A stretch of DNA of 64,000 nucleotides from Rana temporaria (GCF_905171775.1 NC_053494.1:119999528-120063527), one strand, 5' to 3'; counted from the stretch's first letter, positions 10,566-21,262 are shown. The notes: generated from the letters alone by a model not told the origin. Translations and numbers: made by a program.

Positions 10566-10991
10566 GATTCGTAAGACCCGTTACACTGCGGGTAGGCTGG
10601 CTTTTTTTTTTTTTTTTTTCGTACATACCGAGATCTCGGCGTCTTGTCCCTTGGCGGTGGGCGTTCCTAGTTGATTGACGTTCCTCGACGGGCGCATACG
10701 TGACGTCACGACTTTCCGACAGAAGCCGAACGTCATTGCGCAGGCGCTGTATAGAGTCGGCTCTATACGGCACCTGCGCAGCGACGTTCGGCTTCTTTCG
10801 GAAAGTCGTGACGTCACGTATGCGCCCGTCCGAGGAACGTCAATCAACTAGGAACACCCACTGACAAGGGACGAAACGCCGAGATGTCGGTATGTACTAA
10901 AAAAAAAAAAAAAAAGCCAGCCTACCCGCAGTGTAACGGGTCTTACGAATCTATTGTTAGAAATGTGTTTTAGGGGGAACCACCCCTTTAA
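10526..10991. mobile_element. TTAA-target foldback MITE inserted in PLE1
   Basis: TTAA at 10526-10529 and 10988-10991 flanks an element with ends AGCGGTGGTTCCCCC and GGGGGAACCACCCCT. Both halves are inverted repeats of about 200 bp around a centre near 10750 (tagagtcggctcta), with T15/A17 tracts in the arms. The left arm of the palindrome shows the uninterrupted site with a single TTAA, proving precise insertion. TTAA duplication is the hallmark of piggyBac-type transposition. It destroys the last 13 codons of the PLE1 protein. Confidence 0.93.
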
Positions 10992-11814
10992 ATATAGAAG
11001 TTGACCTAAATTGTTTTATAAATAATTCCTGAGTCATATAACTTCTTTGTCACATTCTCCACATTTATGTCCTTCATCTTTATCACCCATGTATGGAAAA
11101 AAGTTTTTTCTTCTAATGTTCGTTTCTGGGTTGTACCCTACTACTGAACTGCAATCTCTTCAGCTATATTAGCAGGGGTGCCACCAGTTTAAACCCCCCT
11201 TTCTTTGCAGTTGTCAGTATTAGGGTCAGACACCTAGAATTTATTTATTTATTTGGTCGTTATGATGTCTTAGATTTATTTGAATTACAGTACCTGTAAT
11301 CATTATTGACTAATAACCATTCATTCCATATATAGTTAACATTAATTGCTTAAATTTTAAATTAAATTTTATTTATCTAATATGCACATAACTAATCTAG
11401 ACTTATGCTGATCTAAACGGATGGATCTGGGCATTATTGGGTTAATGTGTATAGGCACATATTTTAATAGACATATTGTCAGATCACAGTTATAGTGCAA
11501 ATTCAACTTTTAAATAAGGTGTGTACTTTATTTTATCTAAATAATGAATGTATGACCATATATTGATATGTGTGTCAAAGCTGGGGATTGGTGGTCACGG
11601 GGACTCTCTCGACCGTTCCCCCCATTTGAGATCATACTTTACCCTCAGCACTTGAGAAGTGCTGTTATGCCCACACAATTTCATTTTTAATATTAGGTTG
11701 TTAGTTTGAATTTCCTTTATTGGTTTAAAAGTAAACTGTTGTGTGATGTGTCAGTGTACTAGATATACACTGTACTTCCGTCTGGGGCTACGCTGCGAAT
11801 ATCGTCTATTGGCT

Positions 11815-12150
11815 ACGGGGCACACGTGACCATTTGGCCGCGTTCCCCGTTGGTAGGACAACGCGGCACCTTGATGACAGCTCACTCTCATTCGTGGCTC
11901 CGCTCCAGACTGATTGGCTACGAGAGTAGCGCAACATGATTGGTTGCGCTCCTCGTTGCCGGAGTGACGAATGAGACGCTATACACAGCTCCCGCCCATA
12001 GAAATGGCGATGCTCTCACCCTATTGGTCGCTGAGACACATGTGACCGGGTGACGTTCTCGCTGTCTCAGCAATATGCGGTGTGGTAATCGCCATACATT
12101 GATTGGATCTGTTATTAGTATCCCTGAGTACGGACTATATAAAAGAGGGG
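11815..12150 (+). promoter_or_regulatory. Promoter-like block of the PLE1 terminal region (right arm)
   Basis: Five ATTGG (reverse CCAAT) boxes occur at 11818, 11913, 11939, 12023 and 12102, followed by a TATATAAAAG box at 12136-12145. The arrangement resembles a CCAAT/TATA RNA polymerase II promoter and sits just upstream of the hammerhead-like motif, as expected in a PLE pseudo-LTR. It points outward, toward PLE2. The mirrored copy in the left arm is at about 6318-6650 on the minus strand. Activity is not demonstrated. Confidence 0.5.
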
Positions 12151-12162
12151 AAGGGGTGATTT

Positions 12163-12212
12163 GGCCACACCCATGAATAAGACAGGAAGTCGAAACATGT
12201 CGGGGCGTGGCC
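12163..12212 (+). ncRNA. Hammerhead-like motif, PLE1 right arm (degenerate)
   Basis: Stem I is formed by GGCCACACCC (12163-12172) and GGGCGTGGCC (12203-12212) with one mismatch. Between them are a TGA box, a short stem II (GAC/GTC with loop AGGAA), GAAAC and the palindromic ACATGT followed by C at the expected cleavage site. The core CUGANGA is degraded (C3 and G8 appear changed), so cleavage is unlikely in this copy. Known PLE hammerheads share this type I layout with a minimal stem III. Confidence 0.45.
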
Positions 12213-12897
12213 TAATCCATGTCTAAAGTTCCAGGTTACATCTAGGACTATTTGCAGCCATCTCCTAGCAGCTTTGGATTTTCGAGTTAAAGAGTTATCG
12301 TTTGAGTGGTGTGCTGTGCCAAGGATTGCGGTGAGAGTGTCCAGTTGATCGAGGGTCCGCCGTGACCACTGTTATCTTCAGTTAAGGATTTGAAGTGTGC
12401 AGCGATCTGCTATTACACAAAGTTTTGCATTTGATTTTGTTTGTGAGTGCAATTTTTGGAGGTTTATTTGAGTGTTTTAATTAAACTGGTCTTACGTTTT
12501 TACACTATTGTGCACCTTCTCTTTTTTTGCATTGCAATTTGGAACATCTGTGAATCTAACACTGGAATTCATATATTGGTGACACATCGGAGATATTTTG
12601 ATTACAAGCTCATTAGCCAAACACGAGAGTGGGAGGCATAGTATTGTGGTGAGTGTCCACTGTGAGGGGGGATTGGAGCACTGAACACTGAGGTGTGGTG
12701 GAAGCCCTGGAAGAGTGGATCAATTATATTGAAGTTATATGAACTTTCCTCTTAATACTTCACGTCCTTTTTTTGTAGCATCACGGACTTTTTTTCACCC
12801 ATTTTGCATGTTTACAATTTTATGAGTTTATTCACTTATGATTGTGTTATCACATTGTACACATATATGTATTTAGATTTGAATATTAATATATTCC

Positions 12898-12912
12898 CAA
12901 TATCTAGTAATG
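12898..12912. repeat. Target-site duplication, right (15 bp)
   Basis: An exact direct copy of 5393-5407. It bounds the palindromic PLE1 insertion on the right. One extra C (12897) lies between the right arm and the duplication and may be non-templated. Confidence 0.93.
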
Positions 12913-14300
12913 ACATGTGTGGGGGAGGATTCTCCAATAGTTTTTTTAGAAAAAAGGAGATCCCTTCTACATTTATTCCTGCCTTCTTTTATGCTTTTTT
13001 GAGGATACCATTTGAGTATCCTCTGGCCCGTAATCTTTGTCTGAGTATTCCAGCTTCTTTGTCAAAGAGCGCATCACTGGAACAATTTCGTCTAGCCCTA
13101 ATATATTGGCCAAAAGGAATAGAGGCCAATAAGGCTTCTGGATGAAAGCTGGATGCTTCCAGAATGGTGTTGCCTGCCGTAGGTTTTCTAAATAATTTAC
13201 TCTGGAAAGAACCATCACTGGCTTTGGTGATGGTTAGATCCAGAAAGGAAATCCTGGAGGTGTCATGAGTCATTGTGAATTGGAGATTAAATGTATTGTT
13301 GGAATTAATATAATCCAAAAACTCTGATAAGGATGCGATAGGGTCATCCCACATCATGATGGCATCATCAATGTAGCGATAGATATATCTGGTATAGCTA
13401 CATGCTACAGTGTCAGTAAACAATAGCCTTTCCCACTCCCCCAGGTACAGATTGGCGTACACCGGTGCGCAACAAGTGCCCATGGCGACGCCCTGCACCT
13501 GAAGGTAGTGGGAATTAGCAAATGAAAAAAAGTTATGTTTCAGAATGAACTCCAAGGCTGCCACAATGAACTCAACAAGCAAGTGGGTATATCTCCCGGA
13601 CCTTGATAGAACATGTTGGATTGCTGAAAGGCCGACATCATGTGGGATAGAGCTGTATAGGGCCTCCACATCGATGGCAACTAAATGTGTGTCACCATCG
13701 ACGTAGAAGCCATCCAATATCTGAAGAAGATGTATTGTGTCTTTGGTGTAAGAAGTTAATGCCTCCACCAATGGTTGAAGTAACCTGTCTATGTATCTGC
13801 TGAGGTTGTCTGTAAGACTGCCCCTCCCAGATACAATAGGTCTTCCTGTTTTTTTTTTACATTCTTGTGCACTTTAGGAAGCACATAAAATGTGGAAAGG
13901 GTGTTCGCACATATTCCCAAATATTTTTGTCCATGACATTCTGTTTGTAAGCTTGATCCACTACTGCATAAAATTCATGTACAAAACCATCGATCAAGGA
14001 TCTTGATATGCGCTTGTACCATTGTGGGTTATCTAGAATATCATGGCACATCTTGACATAATCTCCATTGTTCTGAATAACAATGTTTCTGCCTTTATCG
14101 GACGATTTAATAGCAGGGTTTTCCTTTAATGATTGCAATGCTATCTGTTCATTATATGTGAGATTATTATGTCCACGGGGCAAATACTTAAGATCACGTA
14201 TGTGATTGGCCAGACCAGGCCATCCATGCACTGTCACTCTTTAATGTCTTTGTATATATTGATATTTGGGTTCAACACCCACAAAATCCCCTCCAGTCTG
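12913..14300 (-). pseudogene. PLE2, proximal part: reverse transcriptase
   Basis: The minus-strand translation starts near NPNINIYKDI, passes SSDKGRNIVIQNNGDYVKM and then, after a frame break near 13855, reads ALTSYTKDTIHLLQ. Motif A is AIDVEALYSSIPHD (about 13670), motif B QGVAMGTCCAPVYANLYL (about 13470) and motif C YRYIDDAIMMW (about 13380). The connector RARGYSNGILKKA follows and the frame runs into the 15-bp duplication. The protein is a PLE polymerase distinct from PLE1. It is older than PLE1 because it was the insertion target, and it carries frameshifts or stops near 13855 and 12985. Confidence 0.9.
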
Positions 14301-14314
14301 GGATTGACAGTTTG

Positions 14315-14324
<10 letters not shown>

Positions 14325-14369
<45 letters not shown>
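14325..14369. repeat. (TA)n microsatellite
   Basis: About 45 bp of TA dinucleotide preceded by a short GT run. It lies between the divergently oriented PLE2 (minus) and PLE3 (plus) remnants. Confidence 0.95.
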
Positions 14370-14372
<3 letters not shown>

Positions 14373-14577
14373 CTTTCCTACGGCTGCATACCTATATATA
14401 TATTGTACATTTTCTCAATTATCGATCGCCTTTTCATTATATTAAACCTTTTAATCTCTGTTATATTGTATTTTTGGCTGGGAGCATATTGAGCTTTGTA
14501 TATCGTCCCTTTGTATTATGGTGCTTGACTGTTAGACTGGTCACCTCTTTGTCACCACTTGCCATCTCTTTCCACTA

Positions 14578-16508
14578 TGGCTGAATACCTGGGGGAAGAG
14601 TAGGACAGCCTGATGACCAAGACAGCCAGGGACAATGATACTATTGAACTCATTGAATCCGAGATTAAGAATGCCTTTTTAACCACTTCCCTACCGCCTC
14701 ATTGTGAAATGACGGCGGCAGGAACCCCTCCTCGATCCGGGTGGACGTCATATGACGTCCTGCGTTCCCGGCGATCTAGGGTGCGCGCCCGCGGCGACGC
14801 TCGTGACCCGGCGCGGGTGCCCAGCGGCCGCGATTGCCGCCGGGTGCCCGCGATTGTCGGTAATCATGGCAGGAGTGTGGATCTGTGTGTGTAAACACAC
14901 AGATCCACACTCCTGTCAGCGGTGAGGAGACCAATGTGTGTTCCCAGTACAGAGGAACACACATCGGTCTCCTCCCCTTGAGAGTCCCCTCCCCCCTAAA
15001 GTTATAACACACCTTAGAGACACATATTAACCCCTTCAATGCCCCCTAGTGGTTAACCCGTTCCCTGCCAGTCACATTTACACAGTAATCAATGCATATT
15101 TATAGCATTAATCGCTGTATAAATGTGAATAGTCCCAAAAACGTGTCAAAAGTGTCCGATGTGTTCGCCGCAATGTCACGGTGACAGTAAAAAAAACTCA
15201 AATCGCCGCCAATACTAGTAAAACAATTTATAAAATAAAAATGCCATAAATCTATCACCTATTTTGTAGACGCTATAACTTTTGCGCAAACCAATCATTA
15301 TATGATTATTGCAATTTGTTTTACCAAAAATATGTAGAAGAATACGTATCGGCCTAAACTGAGGAAAAAAAAAGTTTTTTTAAAAAAAATTGTGATATTT
15401 ATTAAATAAAAAAGTAAAAAATATTGTGTTTTTTTTTTAAATTGTCGCTCTTCTTTTGTTTATAGCGCAAAAAATAAAAACCGCAGATGTGATCAAATAC
15501 CACCAAAAGAAAGCTCTATTTGTGGGAACAAAATGGTAAAAAAATTGTTTGGGTACAGTGTAGCACGACCGCGCAATTGTCATTCAAATTACGACACTGA
15601 AAGCTGAAAATTGGCTTGGGCAGGAAGGTGTGTAAGTGCCCGGTATGGAAGCGGTTAAATCTGACACATATAGTACAAAAAAAGGCCTCACTTGTTTGCC
15701 ACATTATCAAAAGAATGACATTAATCCATTTGGACTTTGGGCTCAGATCTTTCTCACTTTTGAGAAGATCGAACCCGAATTCAAAGTTGCCCGGAAGAAA
15801 ATACTCAAGCAATGTTTATCTGAACTCATGAATTTATTAATTCATGAGTATTGCAGGAGAATCACAGAGCTTGATACCAAAATCAATACTCTGATTCTCT
15901 AATTTATTAAATTCAAAACACATACACTCCATGACGAGTTAGAAACCCAACTAAGAGAGAGATTTGAGAAATTTAACAAGGATATCTTGTTTAAATAGGA
16001 TAAGACATTTTTCAGGGACAAAAACGCTTTTCATGAGGAGCGGGCCTTTAGGTGGACTGATGGATATGGAACATCCAATCCCAAACCCACTGCCCATCAA
16101 TGGGTTAATCCCCGAGTAAAGACATCTAAAAATACTAGTATACCAAAAACCTCACAACCTGTCTCAGCCCAAACAAATGGACGTGGCGACAGAAGCGTGA
16201 TTGCCCGATTAATATCTCGAATGATGACATCTCCGACACTCACACACTAGAGAGCATTTTAAAGCTTCACAAAAGACAAAAACTCCTCACACTCAAAATA
16301 GGGCACCATATCCAACACCCCCAGATCTGATTCACTCCCAGAAACATTGCAACAAAGCGATTTTTTAGATCGCATGTGAATACAAAACAAAAGGCACCAA
16401 GAAAGCATCAACACTCACTCCCACAAAACCAAAAAGAGTTATCCATCACTCCACAATCACTCAATATTATCAATCTTTCTGACCACATTTTAACCACTAT
16501 TAAGACCT
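14578..16508 (+). pseudogene. PLE3: ORF1-like coiled-coil gene and start of ORF2
   Basis: Translation begins MAEYLGEE, continues ARDNDTIELIESEIKNAF, is cut by a TTAA element (14679-15658) and resumes KSDTYSTKKGLTCLPHYQ. It then has FGLWAQIFLTFEKIEPEFK and a helical stretch (LMNLLIHEYCRRITELDTKI). Further on, RERFEKFNKDILF and DKNAFHEERAFRW precede a Pro/Lys/Ser-rich tail. Near 16475 the sequence IINLSDHILTTIKTL resembles the N-terminus of PLE ORF2 proteins. Amphibian PLEs carry such an ORF1 upstream of the RT ORF; its role is uncertain (probably RNA binding). Several stops and shifts mark it as dead. Right side truncated by a MITE at 16508. Confidence 0.5.
14679..15658 (+). mobile_element. 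TTAA element, CCACTT family, copy 1 (in PLE3)
   Basis: TTAA at 14679-14682 and 15655-15658 bounds a 980-bp non-coding element with ends TTAACCACTTCCCTACCGC and GGTATGGAAGCGGTTAA. GC-rich palindromic left part, hairpin TGGATCTGTGTGTG/CACACAGATCCA (14877-14910), and an AT-rich right part with tttgcgcaaacca and ttttgtttatagcgcaaaaaat. Related copies are at 28992-29982, 57886-59163 and 59153-60163. TTAA target preference suggests piggyBac-type mobilisation. Confidence 0.85.
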
Positions 16509-16815
16509 TATGCCGCGTACACACGATCGGAAATTCGGACAGGAAAGTCCAATGTGAGCTTTTGGTCAGAAATTCCGACCAAGTATAGGCTCCATCGGAA
16601 TTTTTTTTGTCAGAAATGCCAGAAAGAAAAATTTAAGAGCTCAATTTTTCCGACGGGAAAAGTTTGTGGAGAAAATTCTGATCGTCTGTATGCAATTCCT
16701 ACACGCAAGAAAACATGTATGCTCTGAAGCAAGTACAAGACGGAAGTGCTTGGTCTGGTAAAACTAGCGTTCGTAATGGAGATAGCACATTCGTCACGCT
16801 GCAAATGTTAGCATC
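16508..16815. repeat. MITE of the GTACACACGATC family, copy 2
   Basis: Starts TGCCGCGTACACACGATCGG. It has the family interior (GGAAATTCGGAC, GCTCTGAAGCAAGTAC, TGGTAAAACTAGCG) but the right terminus is not recognisable, so it is probably truncated. It interrupts the beginning of the PLE3 ORF2. Confidence 0.7.
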
Positions 16816-17619
16816 TTTTAATGCAGCACATTCTTTTCTTCTTTATAATGCTAGAATAATCAAGCTGTTTTGCTGTTGATATTCACACAGAGCTCTGGCA
16901 AACGTATTTCTTTATTATTTCTTGTGATCTCATGAATAATCTTTTTATTTTTAAAGCCAGATCTCCATAATGTTTTATTTTTTTTAATAGTCAACTTTTT
17001 TTTATTTTAAATCAAGATCTCCTTTTTTTATTATTAATTAATTCTACAAATTACAGATACAGATTGCATGTATGGCCATCTTTATACAGGTACAAAGGAG
17101 GGATTTTTTTCAGGGGGAAAAAAACATGCCAAAAATATTTATCTGATAAATTAGTAAAACATAACACAATGGTACAAGCTGCAACTCAACTGTGTGATAT
17201 GGGCACAATAAATGTAAACATATATAGAAACAGAGTCGCGCTAACACAGTATTATAATAAACACAATAAGGTAGTTCACAGCATATACGAAAAAGTTCCA
17301 AGTGTAATGTCCAAAGAAATATTAAAAAGGTGAGAGTTCTCAATAAGTGATTCAGGGTATAAAGTCAAAGGAGGTTGTTACGATAACATCCTCTCCATAT
17401 GTGATTTCCTGATTAAAAGTTCATGCAGACAGCATCCATCCCCATGTGCAACAGACCACAAGAGACACCGCCACCTTAAATGGAAAAAATGCCTGCTTAC
17501 CAGCAGTACTGGACCTTTAAAAAAGGCCAGTAGCGCTTTTGGCTGCATACCCTGGCAGGGGCTTTAGAAGATGTTCCTACAAAATTCCTATGGGCCACAG
17601 TAAATGTCAACTGACTGTA
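16816..17619. other. AT-rich interval with no recognised gene
   Basis: Only short frames without recognisable similarity, including one of 89 codons at 17064-17333. T-rich stretches at 16975-17035. Confidence 0.55.
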
Positions 17620-17912
17620 ATGCCTTGTACACACGATCGGAACTTCTGATGAAAAAAGTCAGATGGAAATTCCGATCGTCTGTGTGGAACTCCGATGGAG
17701 AAAAAAACATGCATGCTCAGAATCAAGTAGACGCATGCTCGGAAGCATTGAACTTAATTTTTCTCGACTCGTCGTAGTGTTTTATGTCACCGAATTTTGG
17801 ACGATCAGAATTTGGTCTGACAGTGTGCATGCAAGACAGCTTTAACGGAATTCCAATGGAAAATTCCATCGGATTTTATTCCACCGGAAATTCCAATCTT
17901 GTGTAGAAGGCA
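17620..17912. repeat. MITE of the GTACACACGATC family, copy 3
   Basis: Nearly complete: left end TAATGCCTTGTACACACGATC, right end CTTGTGTAGAAGGCATAA. Long inverted ends rich in GGAAATTCCGATC blocks. Interior GCATGCTCAGAA and GACGCATGCTCGGAAGC match copy 61255-61667. Confidence 0.8.
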
Positions 17913-18067
17913 TAACTTCCATGTTGTCAGGATAGGAGGAGGAGGTCACTTCTCAGCATGGAGGCTCCGATAATCCGCACAGTCTCAGGACACTGACCCC
18001 AGGAGCTCACACTCCACAACAATCCACAATCTGACGTCATTGACCCAGCATGCCCCTGGCTGATAAT

Positions 18068-19064
18068 GTCCTGGACCATTACTTTTTTTTATAATTGCTT
18101 CTTTTCTTTATTATAACAAATTACAACACATACACAAAAAAAAGAGGAAACATGAACAAATAAAGACAACAAGAAAAATACAAAAAACCTCACCATACAT
18201 ATATAAAAATACATAAATTACCCCCCCCCCAAGAGCACCCTCAGATTTTTCTCTTACTTCCCCTTCCCTCTCTTACCCTCCCCCCCCCCCCCCAAACCAC
18301 CCTCCGCCTATAAGAGGTAGAGAGAGATACGATGGAGAGAAAAAAGGAAAAAAAATACTTATTTCGGGAGGGAAGGGTGAGACTAAATCCCCTCCCCCTC
18401 ATGGGGGCACCAGAGAGAGAGGATTTAGCATATGGGAAAGAAAAGCGACTTTGGCCCCCCTTTCCTTCTCTTTCTTTTTTTATCTTTTACTTACCGTTTT
18501 ATTATAAAAAAAAAAATTCACAACACTAATTTGGATTACTTGCACAGTAGAGAGGAGGAATTAATTAATTGAGTCAACACTGGATGAAGAGCACAGAGGG
18601 TCGGGGGGAAGGGGAAAGAAATAGGGGAGAAGCAGCTCCCCCCCTTTTTTTTTCTCTTCTTTTTATCTTATTAAGGATTTTGGTGGGATGGGGTCATAAG
18701 AATGGGAAGTGGGGTTTCAAAGAGATGTCACATCCACGAAATAAAGAACTATTAAGTTATTTTCCTTTTATTATAGGGTGTTATTAAATCCCTCCTTCTC
18801 GTGTGGTAGGGGGGTCATAAGGTGATGGGATTTAAAGAGTCACGGAATAGGAAATTTTTTTTCCCCTCCTTTTATCCTATTAAGGATTTTGGTTGAATGG
18901 GGTCATAAGAATGGGAAGTGGGGTTTCAAGAGTTGTCACAGCCAAGAAATAAAGAACTATTAAGTTCTTCTTTTTTTTTGGGGGGGGTGTTATTAAGTCC
19001 CTCCTTCTCGTGTGGCATGGGGGTCATAAGGTGATGGGTTTTAAAGAGTCCTGGACCATTACTT
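18068..19064 (-). mobile_element. Retroposed LINE-like tail with 17-bp target duplication
   Basis: The 17-mer GTCCTGGACCATTACTT occurs at 18068-18084 and 19048-19064 as perfect direct repeats. The 963-bp insert between (18085-19047), read on the minus strand, ends in an A-rich tail with an AATAAAG signal and has G-rich tracts in its 3' part, like the L1-clade 3' UTR at 4840-5000. It contains a roughly 209-bp tandem duplication (18672 onward and 18881 onward, repeating taaggattttgg and ggggtcataagaatggg). No coding part is recognised; it is probably a 5'-truncated L1-type LINE. Confidence 0.8.
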
Positions 19065-20580
19065 AATATCTATTTGCATTTAATTATTTATTGCCTTCTG
19101 TGAATGGATTTTAATGCCTGTTCATGCAGTGTTTATCAAGAGTTTTCAGCGTTTTTCAGTAAATACAGCACAAACGGTCTAGGAAATTGACTGTTTCAGG
19201 ATCACATGAAATATTAAGGCAAAATGTGTCCTGACACCTAAATATCTCATGCAAGTTTATTCTGTGAATGGAGCCCAGTATCTTCAGATTAGGTACTCAA
19301 AATTACCTACATAGCCCCGATCTCATTTACCTATCAATCATTACCAACATCCTCATAAGCACCACCACCAAAATATGTACAGAAATAGAAGGCAGACCTG
19401 GGTGCCCCACTGGGAGATAAAATTTGGTGAAATATCGGGGGTCTAAACAGATGTCTCTTTTTTGAGACAGAGAAATGGACTCAGAACATAAATTCCTCAA
19501 TACCTTATTCTGCAGCCCCCAGATGCATTTGACAGTGAATGAACAGAAAGCGTTCTGTACAGAAGAAAGAGGAGGGGATCTATTTGCAAAGTAAAAACCC
19601 CCTCTGGCTCCCCTACAGCAGCCAAAGCCAGTGGGAGGGGAGAAGAGGAGAAGCCTCTGGCTGCAGGGGAGCCACAGTGGATCAGTGTTGCATGGTCAGC
19701 TAGATTACTCCCCATGTGCAATGTGTAACAGGGCACAATGGGGCCCCTTTCCCTCGAAGCCCACTGTGCCCAACACACACTTGCACACTATAATGACATT
19801 TTTGGGAAAATACTTTTGGCCACAAGTTAGAGCTAAGTATTATAGGAATTTCCTATGATACTTAGCTCTATCTAGTGGACAAACACTCTATTTTCTGTTT
19901 AAAATCATTGATTTGCAATCAAAAAGCACAGGCTATAACCCCAGTCGCAAAGATCAAATGTACACGCACTTTCAAAGAGTGAACAGCAGTGCAAATTCTT
20001 TATAAATCTACCACTATATGTCTAAAATGATTCACCCCTAGTGTAAAGATCTTAAATATAATTTTGTTTCAAAGAAAGGGCTGTCGCCTTGTAAAGTTGC
20101 ATTGGTATTATATTATGTGGTCAATTTAGATTTAAAGATTGGACATACTGTATAGTGATCACATAAGTCTGATTTTTAACATCACATTAATTGTATTTAC
20201 TTCAAAGATTTCTACTCACCAGAGGCTAAAGAGGGAATAAAGATTTTTAGGGAAGATTACCATAAAAAACAAGATGCAGCATTTAAATGAAGGATTTCAA
20301 CAGAGATATTTGTACTTTAAAAGATATGCCCTTGTCATCTAATCACATTTCCAAGTGACCTCCTGTCATGCTCCTATGCTAGAGGAAATTTGGATGTCTG
20401 CTGCAGTGCTGTGATATGTCAGTCTCTTTCTCTGCTTTAATTATACTAAATATGTACCTATTGCCCTACTGTTTCACGCGCCACTGGTGCAAAGGAATGA
20501 CTTACTTAATTTTTTATGAGGTAAGTAAAAATTGAAGATGCTGCTGCATAACACTTACAATACAGAAAAAGCATGAGACA
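19065..20580. other. Interval with no recognised gene or repeat
   Basis: AT-rich, single-copy-looking sequence. Open frames at 19497-19858 lack recognisable similarity. Position 19799-19870 contains an imperfect palindrome (AGAGCTAAGTAT/ATACTTAGCTCT). Confidence 0.5.
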
Positions 20581-20589
20581 TGTAGAGTA

Positions 20590-21060
20590 AAGCTTTGTAC
20601 TGTCTGGTTCAGCAGGAACTGGCCAACTTTCAGTCTGTAGGCAGGTGCAATCCGTTTTCTCCACTGCAGGTTGCGCTCAACCACAGCGGCATTGCAGAGG
20701 GAGAGGAAGTCAAGAGGAACATGGTTCCTCCATTGGTTTGCTGGCTCACTGGGGAAGATATTTAATTGGATGCTGCCCCATGTGACTCTGGTGGCACTCT
20801 TGGGTTAGGCAGAGTCTATTTAAGTTTGGTTCCTGGGCTTAGCATGCATTTTGTATGTGGGTAGTGAAGGGACAGGTCACCTGTCTGTCAGGAACGGTGA
20901 TTAGTGGTAGAGAAAGGTTCCAGATGAGTAGATGTAGCAGGACCCCCTAGAGGACTGATGGGAATTAACTGCTCAACTGCATGAGCAGATGAGCAGATCC
21001 CTGACCTAGTGAGCCTTCCAACCCACCTGACACTCTACGTTCAGACATCCTTGCAACACT
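20590..21060 (+). repeat. Possible solo LTR-like segment
   Basis: GC-richer than its surroundings, with a TATTTAAG box at about 20817, promoter-like spacing and a CT/CA-rich downstream part. No partner LTR, primer binding site or target duplication was found, so this is only a suggestion. Confidence 0.2.
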
Positions 21061-21240
21061 GGGTGGCAATAATCAAACAACTCAGTGTATTCAGGTTCTA
21101 GAGATATTTTACTTGAACCCAAAAAAATGAGAAGTTGTTTCAAAGAGGATGTAATAAATCTGCTGAGCTTTAAACAGCAGCGTTAACTCTGCAGAAAAAT
21201 TCCTCCCAAAGGTACAAGACAGAGTTTAACAATGACAATA

Positions 21241-21262
21241 CTATATATATATATATATATAT
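21241..21262. repeat. Short (TA)n tract
   Basis: About 22 bp of TA followed by CATACATG. Confidence 0.9.

Larger units (their letters stand above)
9277..12896 (+). repeat. Right arm of the 3.15-kb inverted repeat
   Basis: Inverted copy of 5567-8717, lengthened by the TTAA MITE at 10526-10991. The non-coding 3' part (about 10992-12896) has a CCAAT/TATA block and a hammerhead-like motif. Confidence 0.95.
5408..12897. mobile_element. Composite palindromic Penelope-like element (PLE1 pair)
   Basis: Two copies of the same PLE lie head to head. The left copy (minus, 5408-8717) is 5'-truncated within the RT. The right copy (plus, about 8718-12897) begins upstream in the RT but lacks the last roughly 159 bp of the 3' tail found only in the left copy (5408-5566). 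Arms 5567-8717 and 9277-12896 are inverted repeats of about 3.15 kb, nearly identical apart from a few substitutions, 12-bp and 5-bp indels, and the TTAA MITE in the right arm. A 15-bp duplication flanks the whole unit, so it integrated once. PLEs are known for partial tandem or inverted copies (pseudo-LTRs); a unit this complete is an unusually clear case. Confidence 0.9.
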
